This document shows positions 10,801-16,612 of a DNA stretch of 25,044 nucleotides, in pieces (within the stretch, counting starts at the first letter, position 1; each line of letters opens with the position of its first letter). This stretch comes from JAYUHK01 sp043767025 (GTDB taxonomy: Bacteria > Bacteroidota > Bacteroidia > Chitinophagales > Saprospiraceae). The position numbers and the translations under genes were made by a program. The stretch lies in the NCBI GenBank assembly GCA_043767025.1, contig JAYUHK010000059.1:1-25044 (forward strand). Reading direction: 5' to 3'. The notes beneath the pieces were generated by a model. That model saw only the letters and a list, made by a program, of their open reading frames with translations, was not told the DNA's origin and searched no databases.

Positions 10801-13261
10801 TCACGGATTGTGGTGCAGACGAGCAGCTTTGGTTGCTCAATATCAGCGTATAATTTCCAATTTTTGTATTGTCCAAAGCTCCTAAATTCGCAGGAAATGG
10901 TCCTGAAGCGGGAGCGGTTCCAGTGGCAGAAAAGCCATTGGGTCCTGACCATAAATAAGTCACATTGTAGGTAGCTCCTGCTACTCCGTTGCCTACAAGT
11001 GTTACGTTGCTACCGATGCAGTAAGCACCACCACCAGTGATGGTAGTAATAGAAGGCGTAGGGACGACGACGACGGTAGTCATATCGAGTCCGTCAGAAG
11101 CACAGCCCGGTACGCTTACTCGAAGTTTGTATTCCGTATTGACGGTAATACTATTGAATGTAGGATTTTGTTGAGTAGAAAGCACCACACCTGCGGCATT
11201 TGTCCAGGTATAAGTAGCATTTGGGTTGGTCTGTGCGAACAATGTCACGCTGCCACCCGAGCAAATTGGACCCGAATTGGTCGCTATGGCGGTAGGTGCT
11301 TGATTGATAGAAACAAAAATAAGCTCCGACATCGGCGATTGACATTCCGCAGTAGTCACTTTCACAGTGTATGGAGAAACCGCATAAATCGCCGATACTG
11401 AAAATGTAATATTTTGCGTATTGAATGGCAACACCACTCCGTTGGCATTTGTCCAGATGTAAGTGGCTGGCGTACCTTGCAACACTGCTGGATAAGGAGC
11501 TAACACACTCAACTGAACATTGTCGTTGGAGCAAGTCGGTGAGTTGGCAGATACCATCGGTTTGGGCAGATTGAGCGTACAAGCTACTGGTCCGCAGCTA
11601 TCTACGATAGCAATAGTGAGCGTCCCCGTACCGATTTGAGGATAAGAGAGGTAAGTCCAATAATCTTGCATTACTCGGTTGCCAGAGTCGTCGTTGTATT
11701 GGAAAGAAGTTGTGGTTGGGAGTGGATTGCCGGGCGTGCCGCCGCCGCTCACTACTCCGCCAGTATTTGAAAAATCATAATAGACTGTGTCGCTCGGAGC
11801 GTTCAATCCATTGAGGCGCGTAAAAACAATTTGTCCCGGACAATTTTCTACATCGTCCAACATAATATGAATTTCTCCGCCCCGCAAGTCCAAGCGGTAG
11901 CTGAATGTAAAGTTGGGTTGTGCCGCTACATTGACACCAAGTCCATTTTGTCCATTCCAGAGGATAGAATCACGTCCGCCTGCCACAATCTTGTAGAGGG
12001 TAACGTCCACAGGGTCTGTAAAGCTGCCGTTGTTGTTGAGGTCTAAAGCCAGCTTGACGGTGCCCGACACATTCGTGACGAACTTGATGTAGCCGCCTTG
12101 CCCTACTTGGGTCGTATCGCCGTTACAAGCAGTTAGAGGGCTGCTGGCATTGAATCTGAAGCTATCAATGGAAGCGGTAAGGCTTGCTGGCGGATTGAAC
12201 AACCACGTCATATAAGTATCGTTCCGAAATACGTCCGTCACCATTGCCGTTGCGGGCATCGTGGGGTCAGGCGCATTAAAGAAAATTTTATTATTGATGA
12301 TAGAACCATAATCGCGCGCTTGCGGCTCGTATAAATATTTTCGAGCAGGCAGCCACGTCATAGGATTGGAGGAGCGCGTAAAACCAACAGTGTCAATATC
12401 CGACGAATACGAAGGCTGTTGATTGCCGAAGGTAAGTCCTACCGTATTAGAAGATATTGGAAATCCCCACGGCTTTACGTCCTTGAAATCAACTTTGTAC
12501 AAAAAGCCGTCTTTCGACAACACATAATATTTAGGCGAAGTAGAAAACTGCGTCGTAATACCAGTTTCATTGACGATAGAAATTTGTTCATTGGTGAATA
12601 AACGTCCCTTGAGAAGCGTGCCGCCGCGATTTCCGGCTGCACCTTGCGACACCGTCACGTCCCATGCCAAAACAACACGATTGGTAGCAGGCTGGTTGGC
12701 GTTTTTGGTCCAAGGCTGATTGTTTAGCAAATTTGCGAAGCCCAACGCACCGCTGTAGGAGGGATAGTCAAAAGTCACTGTCCAGATGCCTTCTTCGGAA
12801 GCTCCTGCTTGGACTACGCCCGGCACATAACCTGCGCCGAGGGTCGTACCGCCACCGGTGGGTCCGTTTTGCTCTTGCGCACTATTGTTAATGATAGCAG
12901 TAACGCTACCAAAACTACCTGCGGAAAAGACTGAATGAACGGTGCCGTTGGGACGATAGACGCGGATAAGTCCGCCAATATTGAGTCCAAAATTATTGAA
13001 GCCTAAATGGCTCGCACCGACATTGATGAATTCACCGGAGCGCACAAAGACCTTGTGTTGCGGTCGGCTGGCGGCATCTAAAAAGAGGCGATAGCCGGGA
13101 TAGTTGATAAAATCAACGGAGCCTTCTGCGAAGGCGGGCGCGGTTTGCAGCATCCATGCTGCAACGATTGCCAATATCCAACAACTGTGTTTCAGAGTAT
13201 TCCTGAAAGGATTGAGGAAAGACCATCGCCGCTTGGGTGATTTGAGTCGCTGTTGAGTCAT
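7883..13261 (-). CDS. Giant secreted adhesin: twelve Ig-like modules and gliding-motility-associated C-terminal domain
   Basis: The protein has 1792 residues. The start is the first ATG. The signal peptide has an unusually long basic n-region (hydrophobic core about 28-42, cleavage near PAFA-EGS). Residues about 45-560 form an N-terminal region I do not recognise; it contains a dockerin-like LDLNNNGSFTD stretch, which may be coincidental. About 560-1610 hold twelve Ig/PKD-like modules of about 80-95 residues, each with one Cys near its start and one in a terminal GC or EC motif, implying a disulfide per module. About 1610-1700 is a cadherin-like Ig domain (TVLDNDNLVG, YDPNQHFVGTDELVY). Residues 1705-1792 are the gliding-motility-associated C-terminal domain (ITPNDDGTNDAFEI, IYNRWGDCVF, GTYFY-like end), which is a T9SS export signal. 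It is the first gene of a probable operon with PorP/SprF and the OmpA protein. Confidence 0.92.
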   Translation of the reverse strand: MTQQRLKSPKRRWSFLNPFRNTLKHSCWILAIVAAWMLQTAPAFAEGSVDFINYPGYRLFLDAASRPQHKVFVRSGEFINVGASHLGFNNFGLNIGGLIRVYRPNGTVHSVFSAGSFGSVTAIINNSAQEQNGPTGGGTTLGAGYVPGVVQAGASEEGIWTVTFDYPSYSGALGFANLLNNQPWTKNANQPATNRVVLAWDVTVSQGAAGNRGGTLLKGRLFTNEQISIVNETGITTQFSTSPKYYVLSKDGFLYKVDFKDVKPWGFPISSNTVGLTFGNQQPSYSSDIDTVGFTRSSNPMTWLPARKYLYEPQARDYGSIINNKIFFNAPDPTMPATAMVTDVFRNDTYMTWLFNPPASLTASIDSFRFNASSPLTACNGDTTQVGQGGYIKFVTNVSGTVKLALDLNNNGSFTDPVDVTLYKIVAGGRDSILWNGQNGLGVNVAAQPNFTFSYRLDLRGGEIHIMLDDVENCPGQIVFTRLNGLNAPSDTVYYDFSNTGGVVSGGGTPGNPLPTTTSFQYNDDSGNRVMQDYWTYLSYPQIGTGTLTIAIVDSCGPVACTLNLPKPMVSANSPTCSNDNVQLSVLAPYPAVLQGTPATYIWTNANGVVLPFNTQNITFSVSAIYAVSPYTVKVTTAECQSPMSELIFVSINQAPTAIATNSGPICSGGSVTLFAQTNPNATYTWTNAAGVVLSTQQNPTFNSITVNTEYKLRVSVPGCASDGLDMTTVVVVPTPSITTITGGGAYCIGSNVTLVGNGVAGATYNVTYLWSGPNGFSATGTAPASGPFPANLGALDNTKIGNYTLILSNQSCSSAPQSVSVSVGGQLPAPTISAAATSICVNETLQLTASPSFSGGVYTWTNGAGNVVTTTTNTLAVAGNLVVSPYTVSVAANGCNSPASAPLNVTVNQLPTAIATNGGTICTGGNANLFAQPSGGTYAWTVQGSNTVISTNQNPIILGVSATTTYLLSVTLNGCTSTNVASTTVNVTQKPTITGASGSTSVCASTTSNACVVFDAIPAGTTFVWTGPNNITLSGIATGNSVCLNIVNAQTANTGTYNLVLTTSNGCVFTYSAAVNLTVLAKPTIANIVGAGDYCVGADVLLSATSSVPATGEIVKYTWTGPNGFTFTGNAAAPGPYSVTIPTASITDKGSYTLVLMTQNGCMSDPLSVFVNVEPKPATPTIVTNSPVCAGDSIMLTTQNIVGASYMWFDGAGMMLTSTTNTVKVPSNRPQPFSVKISVNGCASDFSQPVNVVVNALPTVTVSSNSPVCATQDSVQLFAQTSGGTGTVLYEWRIVGSPTIISTLQNPTVGAISASTTYEVTVKIQGCTQTVKATVTVVATPLPVVVSTSGSGQYCAGDSICLSGLGAPNATGNVTYAWLSLANPQVPIFAGQAPAKGPFPFCIFPSTTATSGTYVLVIIAGGCQSTPQFVQVNVIDKPVAPKLSALDSMVCVGEMIQLVATPVAGGTYSWYFNNGTTNVLLATTPTNTFKINNASPANSGLYSVTVTQNGCTSLPSSPLQIMVLGKGMAVGVTNNGPLCPTGNLVLTAPLIPGAIYTWYGPNGVVFNNAGYILTIPNVTTANAGQYYVVIKATECATDTSNLSLVVIGGTPVANPDNYTLETDKPDPFKATVLDNDNLVGTSPVIVIITPPKHGTATVVGNLINYDPNQHFVGTDELVYKICNPNCPNECDTALVTFRVQGPLECDIFDIITPNDDGTNDAFEILCVDRYPENELLIYNRWGDCVFQKKPYANDWKGTYKGTPLPASTYFYVFKPDPNKDTVKKGYLTIVR

Positions 13262-13429
13262 ATTTACTTGTTTGGTTTTTCAAAAAGTTGAAAAGGAATA
13301 GATATTGCGTTTTTGGAACGAAAAAGTGACTATAATTTTTTTAATAGAATAATACTACAGATTACTATAAAAAAGACGGTTAAATTCTTGATTGGTCACA
13401 ACATACTAATTTCTAACCTCAAATATAGT

Positions 13430-13437
13430 GCCTTTTA
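13430..13437 (-). promoter_or_regulatory. Candidate -7 promoter element for the adhesin-porP-ompA operon
   Basis: The plus-strand CAAATATA reads TATATTTG on the minus strand and matches the Bacteroidota consensus TAnnTTTG. It would start transcription near 13423, giving a leader of about 160 nt. The -33 region is a poor match, so this is tentative. Confidence 0.45.
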
Positions 13438-13755
13438 TTCACATTTAATAATATTTGATAAATATTTAATATAATAAATATTCTAATTTCTTATATTCGA
13501 TTGCTACCAATATTGAATAAGGCGGAAGTCGTGACAAAATAAAGATTTTGAATTTGTTAAAATTACTTCGTCTTTTTTCTAACATTCTGATTGATGATTC
13601 CTTAACGCTGCCTCAATCCACAACGCTGCCTGCCGTTGCTCCTTTAAAATGCCATTAACGTTTTATTCACAATTAAAAAATAGACTGTCACGCTTTTGAC
13701 GAAAATAAAAATATTTAATTCTTAATGTTTTATATTTCACCCAAAAAAAAACTCG

Positions 13756-13763
13756 TAACTTTG
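13756..13763 (+). promoter_or_regulatory. Bacteroidota -7 promoter element directly in front of arfB
   Basis: TAACTTTG exactly matches TAnnTTTG and ends four bases before the ATG at 13768. With the usual distance from this element, transcription would begin at or within a few bases of the start codon, so the mRNA may be leaderless. No clear -33 TTTG was seen. Confidence 0.6.
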
Positions 13764-13767
13764 TCCT

Positions 13768-14175
13768 ATGAATATAGAAATTTTACAGCGCGAACTCCTC
13801 CTACGAACTTCTCGCTCGGGCGGCAGTGGCGGACAGAACGTCAATAAAGTGGAAACCAAAGTCGAGTTGGTGCTGAATATTCGCAATTCGGCGGCTTTTT
13901 CGGAGACTGAAAAAACGCTCATCTTCGATTGTTGGGCTTCTAAAATAACCGCCGATGGCAATTTGAGTGTCACCAACCAAACGGAACGCTCGCAACTTTC
14001 CAACCGCATTTTGGCAGAAAAAAAACTGCTCCGGCTGCTCCGAAAAGCCCTCCAACCGCCCAAAGCTCGTCGCCAAACTACCGTTTCCTACAACACTTTG
14101 ATGAAGCGGGCGCGCAACAAGCGCATCAATTCCGAAAAAAAAGCCAACCGCCGAAGTATCCGATTGGGGGATTAG
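13768..14175 (+). CDS. arfB: Alternative ribosome-rescue factor, peptidyl-tRNA hydrolase ArfB
   Basis: This 135-residue protein matches the ArfB/YaeJ (ICT1) family in length and layout. A release-factor catalytic domain carries the GGQ motif at residues 21-23 (context SGGSGGQNVNKVETKVEL). A linker follows, then a strongly basic C-terminal tail (KARRQTTVSYNTLMKRARNKR onward) that in the family inserts into the empty mRNA channel of stalled ribosomes. It releases nascent peptides from ribosomes stuck at the end of non-stop mRNA. The length and lack of stop-codon recognition domains separate it from RF1 and RF2. It is monocistronic, and no clear terminator follows; the sequence after the stop is an AT-rich inverted repeat and then a MITE-like element. 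Confidence 0.95.
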   Translation: MNIEILQRELLLRTSRSGGSGGQNVNKVETKVELVLNIRNSAAFSETEKTLIFDCWASKITADGNLSVTNQTERSQLSNRILAEKKLLRLLRKALQPPKARRQTTVSYNTLMKRARNKRINSEKKANRRSIRLGD

Positions 14176-14202
14176 AGCCTTTGAATATTTCCACAGAATT
14201 AT

Positions 14203-14276
14203 TTGACAATTACATCAATAAGTGATTGCAAAGAATTAATTGTAATTATATAATATTGTAAATAATTGATTGTCAA
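14203..14276. repeat. AT-rich inverted repeat after arfB
   Basis: TTGACAAT (14203-14210) pairs with ATTGTCAA (14269-14276), and the AT-rich stretch between them contains further short self-complementary segments (for example AATTGTAATTAT). It could end arfB transcripts but has no proper U-tract. Its significance is uncertain. Confidence 0.35.
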
Positions 14277-14295
14277 TTATTTATGCGACTAAAAA

Positions 14296-14661
14296 TTAAT
14301 AACTGATGTTACGCAAGGATTTTAAATTGTTTCATTTAATCTTAGCTTTGTAGCTATTGACTTCGCTTTTGTCACTTTTTTTATCCCCAACCCGACTTTC
14401 CCCAGAAGGGAAGGAGAAGAAAAGTAACCAAAAAAATCAAGTGCCCTGTATAAATTCTAAAGTTTTTGCCTAAAAATCCCGTCGGCGAGCGAAAAATACT
14501 CGTCGGAACTCCGCCAGACTTCAAACAGTTTTCGCTTCGCCAGACGATATTTTTGCAAAAACTTGAATTTCTACAAGGCACGTTTGAAAAGGCAGTCACA
14601 TTGTATAAAATGCTACTTGAAATTTTAGTAAAAAGATTTTTTGCGTAACGTGAGTTATTAA
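14296..14661. mobile_element. MITE-like non-coding element, copy 1 (complete)
   Basis: The 366-bp segment is bounded by near-perfect terminal inverted repeats. The left end (14296-14316) and the reverse complement of the right end (14641-14661) agree at 19 of 21 bases, sharing TTAATAACT and GTTACGCAA. TTAA lies at both outer edges and may be a target-site duplication. The interior holds no credible gene. It folds on itself: 14441-14477 pairs imperfectly with 14546-14581, continued by 14480-14496 with 14529-14546. A second homologous copy starts at 24872, and homology begins exactly at TAACTGAT in both. No transposase is present, so movement would need one acting in trans. Confidence 0.75.
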
Positions 14662-14722
14662 GGAATTAGTTGTAATATTTTTTTGTAAAAAAAATTACTC
14701 TGTGAAAATTATTCTGTGAAAC

Positions 14723-14762
14723 AAAAAAAGGAACTCAATGAATTTTCATTGAGTTCCTTTTT
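14723..14762 (-). terminator. Intrinsic terminator of the TPR gene
   Basis: An 18-bp perfect inverted repeat (14725-14742 with 14745-14762, core GGAACTCAATGAA) is followed on the minus strand by a U-run (A at 14723-14729). It lies about 30 bases after the stop codon of the minus-strand gene ending at 14793. T-richness on the other side may make it bidirectional. Confidence 0.85.
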
Positions 14763-14792
14763 AATATTTTTTTGGTCGATTACCGCTAAATA

Positions 14793-15557
14793 TTACTTTA
14801 CTTTCGCCGAAATTCTTTCCAAAAACTTATCTGCATCGCGACCATCTGGGGAGCGTGAATATTTTTCTTTCAAAGTCTGATAGGCTTCTTTTGCGCCAGC
14901 AAAATCTCCACTTTTTTCGCTCAACATCGCTACTTTTTTCAAATAATAAGCTGTCAGAAGTTCGTGGTCGCCAGAGGAAACAGCTTTTTTGTAGTAGCTC
15001 ATCGCCTCGTCCATTTTGTTGAGTTCAGAATAAGCGTCGCCGAGTGCGCCGTTTTTCATGATGGGAGCCACGTCACCAGAAGCCGAAAATTCTCCTAAAT
15101 ATTTCGTTGCGTTCTCAAATTGTCCCAAATTGAGGTAAGAAACACCCGCATAATACTTCGCCATATTGGCAGCCGGAGTGCCACTGTAGCTGCTGATAAT
15201 ATCCAAAAACCCGCTGAAACCGCCGCCCGGATTGGTGAGTGCCAACGCGAAAGAGTCTTTTTCAAATTGTTGTTCTGCCTGATACATCTGTTCGACGGCA
15301 CGTTTTTGGCGCGGTCCGACGTACAGATTTTTGTACGCATACCAAGCACCAAAGATGACCGCCGCACCAACCAAAACGCCCAAAATTGGCTTTTGGTAAT
15401 GTTCAAAAAAGCTCGACGCTTGATTTCTGACCTGCGCAATATCTACCAAAGTTTCTTCGCCTTCTTCGAGGGCGTTTTCTTGGTTCATATTTTGAGTGTC
15501 TTGTTGTTGTTGCGCAACCTTATTGAAGCGGTTGGTTTGAAATATTCTTTTTGCCAT
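14793..15557 (-). CDS. Membrane-anchored tetratricopeptide-repeat protein (YfgM-like)
   Basis: This 254-residue protein has a polar Gln/Glu-rich N-terminus (1-50). One transmembrane helix follows at about 57-75 (PILGVLVGAAVIFGAWYAY). The rest is a periplasmic helical region with TPR-like units at about 130-250 (AKYYAGVSYLNLGQFENA, GALGDAYSELNKMDEAMSYYKKA and GDFAGAKEAYQTL). The topology, a single signal anchor with a periplasmic TPR tail, matches the YfgM-like proteins common in Bacteroidota. In enterobacteria YfgM works with the SecYEG/PpiD translocon, but that function is not shown here. It is a single gene with its own promoter element and terminator. The start chosen is the only ATG in front of the polar N-terminus. 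Confidence 0.82.
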   Translation of the reverse strand: MAKRIFQTNRFNKVAQQQQDTQNMNQENALEEGEETLVDIAQVRNQASSFFEHYQKPILGVLVGAAVIFGAWYAYKNLYVGPRQKRAVEQMYQAEQQFEKDSFALALTNPGGGFSGFLDIISSYSGTPAANMAKYYAGVSYLNLGQFENATKYLGEFSASGDVAPIMKNGALGDAYSELNKMDEAMSYYKKAVSSGDHELLTAYYLKKVAMLSEKSGDFAGAKEAYQTLKEKYSRSPDGRDADKFLERISAKVK

Positions 15558-15586
15558 TTTCTTTATATGTTCTTAAAAAATTTTCG

Positions 15587-15594
15587 CAAAGATA
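15587..15594 (-). promoter_or_regulatory. Candidate -7 promoter element for the TPR gene
   Basis: The plus-strand CAAAGATA reads TATCTTTG on the minus strand, a match to TAnnTTTG. It lies 29 bases upstream of the ATG, giving a short leader of about 25 nt. The -33 region is weak. Confidence 0.55.
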
Positions 15595-15869
15595 GCAGAT
15601 TTTTTCAATTCTGCATTACTTCGGATTTAAAATTAATGTAGCAATTCGTTTTTACGCAGTTTTTATCATTTTGTTACAGTTTTATTCTGTTTTTTTCACT
15701 TTCAGTCGCCGATTGCGCTCGACAATGCTCCAAGAGATTGTCAAAAAAATCATTCTTTCCTGCAACTCAATCGCTTTATTTTTCGTTAAACAAAAAATTG
15801 GAAATGCCTCTAAAAAACGCGTCTTAAATAAACTACTTTATTTTTTCTTCATTTCTAAAAAAACAAATT
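15595..15869. other. Divergent spacer between the TPR and lipoprotein genes
   Basis: This AT-rich sequence carries upstream regions for the two divergent genes. The open frame at 15671-15880 has a low-complexity, Phe/Lys-rich translation, overlaps the lipoprotein start and shows no domain, so I do not call it a gene. No repeat or RNA gene was seen. Confidence 0.4.
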
Positions 15870-16484
15870 ATGAGTTATAAATTTTTTATTTTTAGTGGTT
15901 TCGCCGCACTTTCTTTCGCCATTTTTTCGTGCAACGGTGGCAGTTCTTCGAGCCAAAATCCTGATTTGGCGGGCTTTGAGGTCAGCAATTACAGTGGGAA
16001 TATCCAAAAAGCGACCAAAAAAGACTCCACCAGTAGCTTTGTAGTGGAGGACGGATACGTTCAGAACGGGAAAAAAGTGGGTTCTTGGATTGTCTATTAT
16101 CCGTCGGGAATGCCCAAAAAATTGCTCACTTATGTGGACGGAAATCTTGTCGGAGTCTTTTTGGAGTACAACGACAAAGGGCAACTCGACGCGCGTGGCT
16201 TCTACAAAGACGGCAAACTCAATGGCTCTGTGCTGAAGTTTCGCTATGCGCAAGTCATGGAAGATATGCCCTATTCGGACGGCAAACTGAATGGAATGTA
16301 CAAAAAATTCTATCTCAATAGCAAAATACAAACGATTGCATACTATAAAAACGGCGTGCAGGACGGAAAATATCAGTTTTTCACGGAAGAAGGCACTATG
16401 ACGATGGATTATGACTACAAAAATGGCGAAAAAGTCGGCGGCGGTCCCGTCAGCGTCCCCAACGCAGCTCCAAAATTCAATTAA
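15870..16484 (+). CDS. MORN-repeat lipoprotein (YwqK-type antitoxin-repeat family)
   Basis: This 204-residue protein has a lipoprotein signal whose modified cysteine is probably C21 (FAIFS-C-NGG), followed by a Ser/Gly linker. From about residue 70 there are repeated MORN_2 units of about 22-24 residues with the pattern xxxGxxxGxWxxYYxxG. Examples are NGKKVGSWIVYYPSGMPK, DGNLVGVFLEYNDKGQLD, DGKLNGMYKKFYLNSK and NGVQDGKYQFFTEEGTM. Databases often label this family 'YwqK antitoxin', but no toxin gene is next to it and I do not infer a toxin-antitoxin pair. Lipidation places it in the envelope, perhaps outward-facing. Its function is unknown. It lies just upstream of the restriction operon without being part of it by composition. 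Confidence 0.85.
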   Translation: MSYKFFIFSGFAALSFAIFSCNGGSSSSQNPDLAGFEVSNYSGNIQKATKKDSTSSFVVEDGYVQNGKKVGSWIVYYPSGMPKKLLTYVDGNLVGVFLEYNDKGQLDARGFYKDGKLNGSVLKFRYAQVMEDMPYSDGKLNGMYKKFYLNSKIQTIAYYKNGVQDGKYQFFTEEGTMTMDYDYKNGEKVGGGPVSVPNAAPKFN

Positions 16485-16612
16485 AAAAGACTATGTGTAG
16501 CTTGTAATTTATTTTCTTTTTAGATGAGCCGAAGTTACAGATACTTTTTAGTTCGCCGTTACCCTATGAAACACCCTGCAAACATTGAATAGTCAAACAG
16601 AAAAATATTTTA

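Larger units (their letters stand above)
13262..13767. other. Divergent intergenic region, 506 bp
   Basis: This AT-rich stretch separates the minus-strand adhesin gene from plus-strand arfB. It contains a candidate -7 element for each gene (listed separately). Two short copies of AACGCTGCCT lie at about 13606-13633. I found no ORF, RNA gene or transposon. Confidence 0.5.

Noticed and set aside
14381..14648. Short ORFs of 60 and 72 codons on opposite strands inside the MITE-like element
   Set aside because: They arise from the inverted repeats, are not open in the second copy as far as seen, and have no domain.
15671..15880. Possible 69-residue protein upstream of the lipoprotein
   Set aside because: Low-complexity AT-rich translation that overlaps the lipoprotein start; no start context or family support.
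15870..16484. MORN protein as the antitoxin of a toxin-antitoxin pair
   Set aside because: The label comes from family naming only. It has a lipoprotein signal, and no toxin-like gene adjoins it.
16588..16600. TTGAATAG guide-like sequence upstream of hsdR
   Set aside because: No hairpin follows it, so it is probably chance in AT-rich DNA.
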